Shown here piece after piece: positions 42,153-51,475 of a stretch of DNA of 64,000 bases. Under the pieces are notes generated by a model that was not told the DNA's origin, ran no database searches, and saw only the letters and a program-made list of their open reading frames with translations. Each line of letters begins with the position of its first letter. The first letter of the stretch is position 1. The position numbers and the translations under genes are program-made. Location of the stretch: contig NZ_JACHDO010000001.1 of assembly GCF_014201115.1 (NCBI RefSeq), positions 1,426,001 through 1,490,000 of the forward strand, written 5' to 3'. Source of the DNA: Nocardiopsis metallicus (lineage in GTDB: Bacteria; Actinomycetota; Actinomycetes; Streptosporangiales; Streptosporangiaceae).

Positions 42153-43925
42153 CTAAACCGTCTCGTCCTTTTCGGAGTGCCGCATCGGCACCGACCACTC
42201 CACCACGGTGCCCTCACCGGGGCCCGAGACCACCGACACCGCCCCGCCCAACTCCTCGGCGCGTGAGGCGGTGTTGCGCAGACCACTGCGGTTCACCCCC
42301 TCCGGGATGCCGCGGCCGTTGTCGGAGACCCGCAGGACCGCCTTGCCGTCGCCGACCGACAGCTCCACGTCCACCGAGGTGGCCCCGGAATGGCGGGCCG
42401 TGTTGGACAACAGCTCACGCAGCACCGCGACCAGGTGCTCGCCGGTCCGCTCGTCCACCGCGTTGTCCACCGGGCCCTGGGTGAGCAGGCGCGGAGCGAA
42501 CCCCAAGGTCTCCGCGGCCGTGTTGACCACCTCCAGCACCTGGGAGCGCAGCCACGACGAGTCGTCCTCCGCGGAGCTCTGCAGGGCGAAGATCGTGGAC
42601 CGGATCTGCCGGATGGTGTCGTCCAGGTCGTCCACCGCGCCCTGCACGCGCCGGGACGAGGTGGAGTCGTCGATGCGTCGCACGGTACCCATCAGGGTGA
42701 TGGCCGTGGCGTACAGACGCTGGATGACCGTGTCGTGCAGGTCCCGGGCGATCCGGTCCCGGTCCTCCAGAACGCTCAGCCGCTCGGAGTCCAGCCGCGC
42801 CTCGGCCAGCTCCAGGGCGACCGCGGCCTGGTTGGCGAACGACGACAGCATGCTCAGCCAGCTGCTCTGGAAGGGCTCCCGGTCCCGGTCGCGGGCCAGC
42901 ACCAGTACGCCCCGGGCGCCGTCGGGCGGACCGAAGGGAAGTACCAGCACCGGGCCCACTCCCATCCTGGTCAGGAAGCCGACGCCGAGGTGCTCGAACT
43001 CGGACACGTCGGTGCGCACCGGGGTGCCGCTCAAGTAGACCCGGCCGAGCAGGGTGTCGGCCTCCCGGGTCAGGGTGGCGCCCCGCGCCCCGGTGGCCAA
43101 TGATTCGCACTGGTCCTCTGGGCCGTCCCACACGCGCACGGTGAGCGTCTCGGGATCCTCGCCGGGCATGGCGATCACGGCGATGTCGGCGTGCGCCATC
43201 AGCCGCGCCCGCCGCGCGACCAGCCGCAGGACCTCCTCGGGGGCCGCGCCGGACAGCAGGCGGGTGGTGATCTGCCCGGAGGCGTCCAGCCAGGTCTCCC
43301 GGCTCTGGGTCTGCGCGAAGAGCTGCGCGTTCTCGATCGCGGTGCCCGCCGCGGTGGCCAGCGCCCGCAGCAGGAGTTCGTCGTCGCCGGTGAACTCCGC
43401 GCCGTCGGTCTTGTCGGTCATGTACAGGTTGCCGAAGACCTGGTCGCGGATCCGGATGGGCACGCCCAGAAAGGTGTGCATCGGGGGGTGCCCCTCGGGG
43501 AACCCGCGCGACTCGGGGTGGTCGCGCACGTCCCGCAAACGCAGGGGTTCGGGTTCCTTGATGAGCAGCCCGAGAATGCCCTCGCCCTTGGGCCAGTGGT
43601 CGATGCACGCGATCTCGTGCGGTTCCAGGCCCACGGGGATGAACCGGCTCATGTTCCCCTCAGGCCCGATCACCCCGAGCGCCCCGTACCTGGCCTTGAC
43701 CAGACTGGTGGCGGTCTCGGTGATCCGCATCAGCAGGGGGTCGAGTTCCAGGCCCTCCCCGATGGAGACGACGGCCTCCAACAGCGAGTGGATGCGCTCC
43801 TGGGTCCGGGAGATCTCGGACATCCGGGACCGGACCTCGTCGAGCAGGTCGTCCAGGCGCACCTGCGGCAGCGACAGACGGTCCTGCCCGAGGTGGTCGT
43901 TCGGATCGCCGTCTGTCTCACGCAT
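42153..43925 (-). CDS. GAF-domain sensor histidine kinase, DevS/DosS-like
   Basis: A 590-residue cytoplasmic kinase with two GAF domains (about 55-205 and 220-375), a HisKA_3 dimerisation domain with phospho-acceptor His397 in RIARDLHDTVIQRLYA, and an HATPase domain (LLSNTARHSGA, VSDNGRGIP, SGPGEGTVVEWSVP). GAF-A contains GFPEGHPPMHTFLGVPIRIRDQVFGNLYMTDKTDG, nearly matching the mycobacterial DosS region with its haem-ligand histidine; His146 here is the candidate ligand. It is therefore a likely haem-based oxygen, NO, CO or redox sensor. The partner is the DevR-type regulator encoded nearby. Confidence 0.9.
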   Translation of the reverse strand: MRETDGDPNDHLGQDRLSLPQVRLDDLLDEVRSRMSEISRTQERIHSLLEAVVSIGEGLELDPLLMRITETATSLVKARYGALGVIGPEGNMSRFIPVGLEPHEIACIDHWPKGEGILGLLIKEPEPLRLRDVRDHPESRGFPEGHPPMHTFLGVPIRIRDQVFGNLYMTDKTDGAEFTGDDELLLRALATAAGTAIENAQLFAQTQSRETWLDASGQITTRLLSGAAPEEVLRLVARRARLMAHADIAVIAMPGEDPETLTVRVWDGPEDQCESLATGARGATLTREADTLLGRVYLSGTPVRTDVSEFEHLGVGFLTRMGVGPVLVLPFGPPDGARGVLVLARDRDREPFQSSWLSMLSSFANQAAVALELAEARLDSERLSVLEDRDRIARDLHDTVIQRLYATAITLMGTVRRIDDSTSSRRVQGAVDDLDDTIRQIRSTIFALQSSAEDDSSWLRSQVLEVVNTAAETLGFAPRLLTQGPVDNAVDERTGEHLVAVLRELLSNTARHSGATSVDVELSVGDGKAVLRVSDNGRGIPEGVNRSGLRNTASRAEELGGAVSVVSGPGEGTVVEWSVPMRHSEKDETV

Positions 43926-44152
43926 GTGGGGACTCTTTCCGGCTGCTGTCTAAGGGCTGCCCCCGAGTCTAGGCCCGAGTTCCGTGCCTCTGCGGCTGGC
44001 TCCACAACTCCACCGTGCCCCGAGTCACCCTCCCCGAAAGCTACGTCTTCCATCTGTGCCACCACATCCGACAAGAGTTCAAGGTCCCCCTTGCGCCAGT
44101 TTTCTTCGCCCCCGCAGAACAGACGGAAGGCCCCGGCTCCTAACGCGTCCAC
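43730..44152 (-). CDS. Possible small ORF downstream of the NACHT gene
   Basis: A GTG (44152) 8 nt after the NACHT stop opens a frame reading MDALGAGAFRLFCGGEENWRKGDLELLSDVVAQMEDVAFGEG..., which looks protein-like for about 65 residues. It then runs past the kinase start (43925) in a frame that looks non-coding and stops at 43730. Base composition resembles the NACHT gene. It could be a truncated NACHT-associated gene or chance. I do not recognise the family. Confidence 0.25.
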   Translation of the reverse strand: MDALGAGAFRLFCGGEENWRKGDLELLSDVVAQMEDVAFGEGDSGHGGVVEPAAEARNSGLDSGAALRQQPERVPTCVRQTAIRTTTSGRTVCRCRRCAWTTCSTRSGPGCPRSPGPRSASTRCWRPSSPSGRAWNSTPC

Positions 44153-44160
44153 GAGCCGTG

Positions 44161-47100
44161 TCAGGTTCTTCGGGGAAGAAAAGGGTTGTACCGCACCACC
44201 CGGGACCCCTCTCCAAGCAACTCAGATCCGGTTGCTTTGAGTGATCGGAACCGGGGCAGCTCCACGGTCAGGTTGGTGACCCCCGCCAGCGGGGTCAGGT
44301 CCACGGGTCCGCGACCGTGCATCCGCAGGGTGTGTAGCTCGGGTAGCTCACGGAGCCATGCGGGGGCCTCAACATGCGCCACGTTGTAACTGAGCCTGAC
44401 ACTACGCAGAGAAGGCAGGCTGGTGATCACTCGTGTGAACTCTTCGGTGTTGGCGTGCCTCAGATTCATATCGATGCTGTCGAGGTTGGGTAGTTCCTTG
44501 AGAACAGAAATGTCCATTATATGATTGGCGCCACCCTGGTAGGAGAAGCCGGCCAGGGATTCAGCCTGGCTCAGCAGACCCGTTAAGTCCTTGAGCTGGG
44601 GGCAGGTAATGATTCTGATGTGGTCTAGAGAGTGAGGAGCTACGCGCAGGAAGTCCAGGTCGTGTATGGCCCTCTGGTATCGGAGTGTCAGTTCTAAGGG
44701 CTGATTCTCTGCTTGTAGGATATCGCTGAACGGTTGTACGGGGAGTTCCCAGTCGAACTGCAATCGTTTGAGTTCACGGAACGAGGCGATGAGGTGGAGA
44801 TCGCAGACCTGTGTTGGGGAAGTGAGGACAAAGTTCGTAAGCGGGCTGCCAAGCAGCGGTTCGATCCTGGCGACAGAGGTCCGACCACCGTTCATGAACG
44901 TTCTCAGAGCTGTTGAATCACGAAGAGGGGAGAGATCGATTTCGCGCCATGGCTTTGGGGTGTCGGCATGCAGAATGACTTTTCCTAGATCGGGCATGCC
45001 AGCGAGCGCTTCGATGGTGTCACTGCCCTCTCCCTGTATCACAGCAGTGCGTGCTCTGGGGGCATAGCGGGACAGTAATTCCAGATGCACGGTCCGAATG
45101 GGGAAGGTGTAGTGATAGGAGTTTATCGCATCCTCCAATAACACCTCGGCTAGTTCTGGAGAGGCCCCACGTTCCCAGGCGTCCTGGGCTGCGAAGAAAA
45201 CATCTCTGCTTCGGAAGGGCAAGGCCTGCTTGATCACAGGTGTGGACCTTGAACCGCCGATTAAAGCGGCCGCCTCGATGGTCTTCGCAGCTTGGCGAGC
45301 GTTTTTCGGCGGAGTTTTGGCGAGCAGCGGAAGCACGGATTCGCCGACCATACTCAAAGTATGAACGTGTTCCTTCGTTCTCGGTGGCAGGATGCTCCGG
45401 ACTCGTTTCTCTACCTCTTCCCGAAGGTGCTGGGGCAGGTGAGGGGAGGTCTCCAAGCAGGCGAAGGCCACGAGTAGCAATCGATCATGATGCTTCTTCA
45501 CCTCGTCGGCCTTGTCTAGCAGCCTGGTGACCATCTCCTCTCGCTGGGCAGGCGTGGCGTGACCGGCGGCCATCATCACCACCTCGTGCCACTGATCGTC
45601 ATGGGCCTTGCTGACCAGTAGGGGGAAACTGTCCTCCTCGACGATCGCTTTCGCAGCCAGGTACTCCTCGAAGGTGCGATGCAGGAAACTCACTCGGTCT
45701 GCCGTGGGGCACTGGAGCAGCCCGCTACGGACGATCAGGTGGGTGAAGACCTCCTCAGGGTTGTCCTCCACACGATGCATGCTGGCCAGCACCCTGGTGA
45801 CCTGGCGTTGAGCAGTATTCGTTGGTGCGTCCGAGCTGCCGTTGATGACCAGCCACTTCGCCAGCTCTTGGAGGAGCAGCACCAGTTCCTTGCGAGATAG
45901 CTCCACTCCCTCTATTCCGCGTTCCTGGTCGCGATCCTTGAGTAGCATCGCCAGAGCCGCCTCGTACACCTCCATGCGGTCCCGAGGCAGCGCTGTCTGC
46001 CGGTCTCGGTGCAGGGCGCACAGCAGCGCGCACAGGAGTGGGGTTGACGCGATCACACTCAGGTGCCTTTGTCCCATCACCTTTCGGGCCAGGTCATGTT
46101 CATAGGTGGTGAGGAGCGCCCGCTCGGTTTCATCAACGATCTCGCTACGGACCGCCTCATGCCAGTGATGGATGAAGGAGCGCACATCCTTGTCGGTGAG
46201 CGGTTGGAGTTCCGCACTGATGAACCCGTCCGTCTCCAGCCAGGACTCCTTGGCCGCACCTGGTCTGGTCGTGACCACGTACCGGCAGTCGGGGAAATCG
46301 GCCATCAGATCCCGCAGCCACCGCCGGGCCACCTCACGCTGGCCCTGGGGAAGTTCGTCCACCCCGTCTACCAGAACGATCCCCCTCCCCGCTTCCAGAA
46401 CGCCGGTCACCCATCCCTCGGGTGCCTGGTCGGCCAGGTGCCGACCGGTGTGCCGAACGAAGTCGGCGGGTTCGGGGAGCTGCTCGCCCACGTACTGGCG
46501 CAGCGGCACCATGAATGGAATGAGCCCATTCCAGGAGGACATCGCTTCGGGGAAGTCACCACGGCTGGCTCGAACCCCTACCCAGCGCAGCAGGGTGGTC
46601 TTCCCTGTTCCCGCCGGGCCTCGCAGGAAGGTGCGCCGGTGCTGGGCCAGGGCCTGCTCTACTCGCAGATCACCGCTGGGAAGTGATTGGATTTCGCTGA
46701 TCAACCTGTCCCGTTCCTGCTGAGCCCAGGCCACCCGCAGGCTCAGGTAGGCCAGGGTCAGCGGGTAGCTGCGGGTATGCGCCTCCGTGCCGAACAACTC
46801 CAGGACGTCCCAGCGCTCCGCTGCCTTTCTCCGGTAGGCCGTCTCGAACGCCGCTCCGGTGTCCTCCTGTCGGCCCACATCCTTCGGGATGCGGTCCAGG
46901 AGCTCGTCCAGCTTGCCCAGGATGAGGCTTTCCCGGCGCAACAGCTCGGTGAAGGCCCCCGCCTGGAAGCGGGGCAGGGTTCTCAGAGTCGCCATCACGT
47001 AGGCGCAGGACTCCGGGAGTACCCGGTCGTACAGGGCCACGGCAGCGTCATTCAGGTCTCGGGTAGCTCGGGGCACCTTGTCGCGGACGTAGCCCTCCAG

Positions 47101-47433
47101 GTACAGCGGGTCCAGGTCCTGTTCGAAGAGGACGCGGTCGGTCAGACCGGCCCGTTCGAAGGTGTCCGCGACGGCCAGCACCGCCGCTTCGCGCTCGTTC
47201 TCCGGCAGCCCGCGGAACTCGTGGTCGAGGTAGCCGAGCACCCTCTCGGCGATGCTCTCCTCGATTTCGGCGAACTTGCGCTCCAGCCTGCGCTGGTCGC
47301 GTTTACCGGTGACCTTCTCCTGGACCAGGTCCACGACGGTGGTCGCGGCGTTCTCCGCCATCGGGTTGCCTATCCAGATCCCACAGGCGGCCTTGACGAC
47401 CGCGACGCCCAGTTTGAGCGCGGCTTCGTACAC
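44161..47433 (-). CDS. NACHT-domain protein with LRR-like C-terminus
   Basis: A protein of about 1090 residues. The N-terminal about 230 residues are helical and resemble the NACHT N-terminal helical (NNH) domain. The NACHT NTPase follows: P-loop GPAGTGKTTLLR at 272-283, Walker B IVLVDGVDELP at about 352-362, sensor VVTTRPGA, then winged-helix-like FLHRTFEEYLAAKAI. From about residue 800 the sequence forms leucine-spaced repeats (LKRLQFDW, LPNLDSIDMNL, LPSLRSVRLSYN, LPELHTLRMHG). This is the architecture of bacterial NLR-type anti-phage proteins. The C-terminal half is visibly lower in GC than its neighbours. The GTG start has GGAG 8 nt upstream. Confidence 0.85.
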   Translation of the reverse strand: MYEAALKLGVAVVKAACGIWIGNPMAENAATTVVDLVQEKVTGKRDQRRLERKFAEIEESIAERVLGYLDHEFRGLPENEREAAVLAVADTFERAGLTDRVLFEQDLDPLYLEGYVRDKVPRATRDLNDAAVALYDRVLPESCAYVMATLRTLPRFQAGAFTELLRRESLILGKLDELLDRIPKDVGRQEDTGAAFETAYRRKAAERWDVLELFGTEAHTRSYPLTLAYLSLRVAWAQQERDRLISEIQSLPSGDLRVEQALAQHRRTFLRGPAGTGKTTLLRWVGVRASRGDFPEAMSSWNGLIPFMVPLRQYVGEQLPEPADFVRHTGRHLADQAPEGWVTGVLEAGRGIVLVDGVDELPQGQREVARRWLRDLMADFPDCRYVVTTRPGAAKESWLETDGFISAELQPLTDKDVRSFIHHWHEAVRSEIVDETERALLTTYEHDLARKVMGQRHLSVIASTPLLCALLCALHRDRQTALPRDRMEVYEAALAMLLKDRDQERGIEGVELSRKELVLLLQELAKWLVINGSSDAPTNTAQRQVTRVLASMHRVEDNPEEVFTHLIVRSGLLQCPTADRVSFLHRTFEEYLAAKAIVEEDSFPLLVSKAHDDQWHEVVMMAAGHATPAQREEMVTRLLDKADEVKKHHDRLLLVAFACLETSPHLPQHLREEVEKRVRSILPPRTKEHVHTLSMVGESVLPLLAKTPPKNARQAAKTIEAAALIGGSRSTPVIKQALPFRSRDVFFAAQDAWERGASPELAEVLLEDAINSYHYTFPIRTVHLELLSRYAPRARTAVIQGEGSDTIEALAGMPDLGKVILHADTPKPWREIDLSPLRDSTALRTFMNGGRTSVARIEPLLGSPLTNFVLTSPTQVCDLHLIASFRELKRLQFDWELPVQPFSDILQAENQPLELTLRYQRAIHDLDFLRVAPHSLDHIRIITCPQLKDLTGLLSQAESLAGFSYQGGANHIMDISVLKELPNLDSIDMNLRHANTEEFTRVITSLPSLRSVRLSYNVAHVEAPAWLRELPELHTLRMHGRGPVDLTPLAGVTNLTVELPRFRSLKATGSELLGEGSRVVRYNPFLPRRT

Positions 47434-47491
47434 GAGGGGTACTCCGGGAGGTAGGAGAAACAGGGGGCCATTTCCAACCCTAGGACGGCGA

Positions 47492-47529
47492 AGGCCGGTT
47501 CGGGCGGTGCCCACAGCCTGAACCGGCCT
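47492..47529. promoter_or_regulatory. Inverted repeat before the NACHT gene
   Basis: AGGCCGGTTC (47492-47501) and GAACCGGCCT (47520-47529) form a perfect 10-bp inverted repeat with an 18-nt spacer, about 60-95 nt upstream of the NACHT start. On the minus strand a TAGGGT -10-like hexamer follows, placing the repeat over the -35 region, as expected for a repressor site. Confidence 0.4.
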
Positions 47530-47582
47530 CAGTTTCTGACATACGCCAAGTCAAGGAGGTCGGGAGGAGAGGACGAAAAGGC

Positions 47583-47622
47583 GGACGGGCCGGGGACGGC
47601 GTGTGCCGTCCCCGGCCCGTCC
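47583..47622. terminator. Strong terminator hairpin
   Basis: A perfect 18-bp stem with a GTGT loop (GGACGGGCCGGGGACGGC pairing with its complement) lies between the MHS transporter stop and the NACHT promoter region. It most likely ends the transporter transcript. Confidence 0.75.
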
Positions 47623-47680
47623 TCGGGGAGTGGGGGGGGAGCGAGGGCTCCTGGAGGGTCGACCGCCGACGGTCAACCGG

Positions 47681-49042
47681 TCACTTGGTCACCTTGGCGG
47701 AAATGGTGTCCAGGTCGTCGTTGCTGGTCTCCCTGCTGACGATCAGCGCGCCCAGGGTGATCGTGGCGACCAGGATCAGGTAGCCGCCGACCCAGGCCAG
47801 GCCGAAGGTGGCCGCGAGCCAGGTCGCGATGTAGGGGGCGAACGAGGCGCCCAGCAGGCTGGCCAGGTTGTAGGCGGCCGAGGCGCCGGTGTAGCGCACC
47901 TTGGTCGGGAACAGCTCCGGCAGGACCGCGGCCATCGGGCCGAAGGTCAGCCCCATCAGGGACAGGCCGATGACGAGGAAGGCCAGCACCCCGACGGTGC
48001 TGCCGCTGCCCAGGAGTGGTCCCATGGCGAAGCCGAACACGATGATCGCACTGGTGACCGTGATCAGGACGGGCTTGCGGCCGAACTTGTCGGCGAGCAG
48101 TCCGGAGATCGGAGTGAAGACTCCGAAGAACACCACACCTATGAGCAGGAAGACCAGGAAGTCGGTGCGGGCGTAACCCAGGCCGGTCTCGGGGTCGGTG
48201 CCGAAGCCCAGGGAGAACACGGTCATCAGGTAGAAGAGCACGTACGTGGCCAGCATGATGAGGGTGCCGATGACCACGGCGGGCCAGTTGTGGCGGAAGA
48301 CCTCGACGATGGGGGTCTTGACGCGCTCGCCGGAGGCGATCACCTTGGCGAAGGCCGGGGTCTCGTGCAGGGTCAACCGGACCCACAGGCCGACGATGAT
48401 CAGCACGGTCGAGAGCAGGAACGGGATGCGCCAGCCGTAGGCCAGGAAGGCCTCGTCGCTCATCGCCTGGCTCAGGATCAGGAAGACGCCGTTAGCGAGG
48501 AAGAAGCCGATCGGTGCGCCCAGCTGCGGGAAGGTGCCGTAGAAGCCGCGTTTGCCCGCGGGGGCGTTCTCGGTGGCCAGCAGTGCCGCGCCGCCCCACT
48601 CGCCGCCCAGGCCCAGGCCCTGGCCGAACCGGCACAGTGCCAGCAGCAGCGGGGCGGCCACGCCGATCTGGGCGTAGGTGGGCAGCAGGCCGATCGCGAT
48701 GGTGGCGATGCCCATGGTCAGCAGGGAGGCCACCAGGGTCGCCTTGCGGCCGATCCGGTCACCGAAGTGGCCGAACACCCAGGAGCCGATCGGGCGGGCC
48801 ACGAAGGCGATGGCGAAGGTCGCCAGCGACTGCAGGCGAGCCGCCGTCATGTCGCCCTCGGGGAAGAACAGGTAGGGGAAGACCAGGACCGCGGCGGTCG
48901 CGTAGATGTAGAAGTCGTAGAACTCGATGGACGTGCCCACGAGGCTCGCCGTGAGGACCTTCCGCTTCGGGTTGGTCGGTGGCTCGGCCGTCTCGGCTTG
49001 TGGCCGTTTCGGTGCCGGAGTGTCTTCGGCGACGTCCGTCAT
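47681..49042 (-). CDS. MFS transporter, metabolite:H+ symporter (MHS) family
   Basis: A 453-residue, 12-helix symporter. TASLVGTSIEFYDFYIYATAA at helix 1, the motif-A loop GHFGDRIGRKATLV, and RFGQGLGLGGEWGGAALLATENAP are the signature of the MHS family (ShiA, KgtP, ProP-like). Substrates in this family are organic acids, shikimate, betaine or proline; the exact one is unknown. No metabolic gene is adjacent that would identify it. The ATG at 49042 is preceded by GAAAGAAC. Confidence 0.88.
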   Translation of the reverse strand: MTDVAEDTPAPKRPQAETAEPPTNPKRKVLTASLVGTSIEFYDFYIYATAAVLVFPYLFFPEGDMTAARLQSLATFAIAFVARPIGSWVFGHFGDRIGRKATLVASLLTMGIATIAIGLLPTYAQIGVAAPLLLALCRFGQGLGLGGEWGGAALLATENAPAGKRGFYGTFPQLGAPIGFFLANGVFLILSQAMSDEAFLAYGWRIPFLLSTVLIIVGLWVRLTLHETPAFAKVIASGERVKTPIVEVFRHNWPAVVIGTLIMLATYVLFYLMTVFSLGFGTDPETGLGYARTDFLVFLLIGVVFFGVFTPISGLLADKFGRKPVLITVTSAIIVFGFAMGPLLGSGSTVGVLAFLVIGLSLMGLTFGPMAAVLPELFPTKVRYTGASAAYNLASLLGASFAPYIATWLAATFGLAWVGGYLILVATITLGALIVSRETSNDDLDTISAKVTK

Positions 49043-49300
49043 TGGAAGTTCTTTCCAGGTCAGCGCGGTGTGATGGATGGATGCTAGCCCCCGTGGACAC
49101 TATGTGGAACTTCTGTCTCAGGATATGGACTTGCGGGGTGATTGTGGTCATCGCGTGACGCTGGGGCGGAAACCGGAAATCCTTACCGCCTCGGTGTTTT
49201 GTGCTTCTCTGTGATCCCTGCCACGGGATCGTCGTGTCACGTTCCCGGGCTCCCGTCCCGTCATGTGGTTCACCACCGCTCGAAAGCTGGAGGAGAATCC

Positions 49301-50553
49301 ATGACCCACGAGATCCTGGTGCTCGGCGCGGGCTACGCCGGACTGGCCGCGGCCTCCAGGGCCGCCCACAACATCCGCCGCGACGCGCTCGACGCCCGCA
49401 TCACCCTGGTCAACGCCGCCCCCGACTTCGTCGAACGCGTCCGGCTGCACCAGGTGGCCGCCGGGCAGGACGTCGGCGTGCATCCCCTGTCCGCCTCACT
49501 CGACGGCACCGGGGTCGACCTGGTCCTCGGCCGGGTCGAGCACGTGGACACCGGGCGGCGCACCGTCCGGGTACGCGCGGGAGGGCAGGAGGGACGGGAA
49601 GGGCGAACCGAGCCGGAGCGCGAGATCAGCTACGACACGCTGGTGTACGCCCTCGGCAGCGACGCCGGGTCGGGCGGGGTCCCCGGAGCCGCCGGACACG
49701 CCCACAACGCGGCCTCGTTGGGATCCGCGCGGGCCCTGGCCCGACGCATCCGTGAGGACGCCCCGCGCAGCGTCGCCGTGGTCGGCGGCGGACTCACCGG
49801 CTTGGAGGTGGCCACCGAGGTCGCCGAGAGCCACCCCGGACTACGCGTGGAACTCCTGACCCGGGGCCGGGTCGCCGACGGCCTCAGCCCGCGCGGCCGC
49901 GCCCACGTCCACCGCGTCCTGAGCTGTCTGGGGGTGAGCGCCCGCGAAGGCGTCTGCGTGGCCGGGGTGGACTCGGCCGGTCTGCGCCTGGCCGACGGAT
50001 CACGGGTGGACGCGGACCTCGTGGTCTGCAACGCGGGCTTCGGGGTGGCGCCTCTGGCCGCCGAGGCCGGGCTCACGGTGGACCGGGACGGCCGCGCGGT
50101 GGTCGGCACCGACCAGCGCTCGGTCTCCCACCCCGACGTGTACGTGGTGGGGACGCCGCGCACGCGGTCGGCGTGCACGGCGATCCCCAGCGGATGTCCT
50201 GCGCGATGGGGCTGCCCATGGGCTGGACCGCAGCCGACGCGGTCACCGCGCGGGTGCGCGGGGACGCACCGGAGCTCCCGCCGTTCGCCGACCTTTTCCA
50301 GTGCGTGAGCCTGGGGCGGCGGGACGGTCTGGTCCAGTTCGTGCGCGGCGACGACTCCCCGGCCCGCTTCGTCCTGACCGGGCGGCTGGCCGCGCTGTAC
50401 AAGGAGTACATCGTCGCCTACGCCTACGGCGTGCTGAACGGCGGCCAGAGGCGGCCCGACCAGTACCTGATGCTGGTCCGCTGGGCCGCCCGGCACTGGT
50501 TGAAGCGGCACGTTTCCCGGAGCCGGGGTGCCGAGGTCGCCGGGTCCGTCTGA
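49301..50553 (+). pseudogene. FAD-dependent NAD(P)H oxidoreductase (NDH-2-like), frameshifted
   Basis: From the ATG at 49301 (behind GGAGGAGA) the protein reads MTHEILVLGAGYAGLAAASRAA (FAD site), VAVVGGGLTGLEVATEVAE (NAD site), then HPDVYVVG, where the family continues with GDAAH. Here a base is missing near 50150 and the frame derails. The proper continuation (MSCAMGLPMGWTAADAV...YKEYIVAYAYGVLNGG) is intact in another frame to 50553. Restoring one base gives about 417 residues. It is a recent frameshift or a sequencing error. The family includes type-II NADH dehydrogenases and related quinone reductases. Confidence 0.82.
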
Positions 50554-50620
50554 GCCGCCGGACAGACGCGCGCTGCTCGGGAGCGGTTCTCGATTCGTGC
50601 GGGCCGGGTCGGGACGGGGC

Positions 50621-51304
50621 TCAGCGTGCGGAGTAGCGGTCCTTCGACCCGAGCCGGGGGACCCCGCTGACCCGAACGATCCTCGTGCAGTTGTCCCGCA
50701 GGCCCTTCACCAGCTCGCCGTTGGGGCGGTCGCTGCGCTCGACCCACTCCTGGGCCGCGTTCGCGCTCGCCCCGCCCGCCACCTGTCGCCGGTGCAGACG
50801 GCGCTCACGCACCTGGTCGTCGGTTTCCACGTACCACAGCTCCGCCAACAGCCCGCGGACCCCCGCCCACGGCTCCTCGTCAAAGGCCAGGTAGTTGCCC
50901 TCGGTCACGACCAGCCGGGTGCGCGGCTCGACCACGTGCTGGGCGGCGATCGGCTCGTGCAGCCTGCGGTCGTAGTCGGGCACGTAGACCGGGTTGGCGG
51001 TCTCCGCCAGGAGACGCCGCACCATCGCCAGGTAACCGTGCGCGTCGAAGGTGTCCGGGGCGCCCTTGCGGTCCCTGCGGCCCAGCCGGTCCAGCTGGGC
51101 GTTGGACAGGTGGAAGCCGTCCATGGGCAGGTAACCGGCGGTGCCGGGCCCGGCCTGCTCGTCGACCGCGTGCACCAGGTAGCGCGCCAGGGTGGACTTT
51201 CCGGCCGCGGGCGCGCCGGTCAGGCCGAGTACCACCCGTACGGGGCCCGCGGAGGTCCCCTCCGGGACCAGGGCGAGGGCGTCGGCGACAAGCGATTCGA
51301 GCAT
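50621..51304 (-). CDS. Uridine kinase/pantothenate kinase-like P-loop kinase
   Basis: A 227-residue nucleoside/nucleotide kinase-family protein. The Walker A GLTGAPAAGKSTLARYL (about 31-47), LPMDGFHLSNAQLDRLGRRDRKGAPDTFDAHGYL and VVTEGNYLAFDEEPWAGVRGLL match the FrcK/YggC-type kinases near uridine kinase. The substrate is uncertain (a nucleoside, sugar or pantothenate-like molecule). The ATG at 51304 is preferred over an in-frame start at 51370 because the intervening sequence contains a terminator arm. Confidence 0.8.
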   Translation of the reverse strand: MLESLVADALALVPEGTSAGPVRVVLGLTGAPAAGKSTLARYLVHAVDEQAGPGTAGYLPMDGFHLSNAQLDRLGRRDRKGAPDTFDAHGYLAMVRRLLAETANPVYVPDYDRRLHEPIAAQHVVEPRTRLVVTEGNYLAFDEEPWAGVRGLLAELWYVETDDQVRERRLHRRQVAGGASANAAQEWVERSDRPNGELVKGLRDNCTRIVRVSGVPRLGSKDRYSAR

Positions 51305-51359
51305 GGTTGCCAGCCTAGACCCCGTGGTGCGTGGGCGTCCCGGTGGATTTTCGGTGGTT

Positions 51360-51391
51360 GGGCCCCGCATCCGGGTTCGGATACGGGGCCC
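51360..51391 (-). terminator. Terminator after the NUDIX-like gene
   Basis: GGGCCCCG-C-ATCCG pairs with CGGAT-A-CGGGGCCC (8 + 5 bp, one internal mismatch, GGTT loop) between the NUDIX-like stop (51476) and the kinase start (51304), consistent with a terminator on the minus strand. Confidence 0.5.
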
Positions 51392-51475
51392 GTGCGGTCA
51401 GACCCGTGTGCTCAGGTCAGCGGGGTCGTGCCGGAGCGATCCGGCCTGTGTGGCCCGTGCGTCGGGCGGGAGGGG

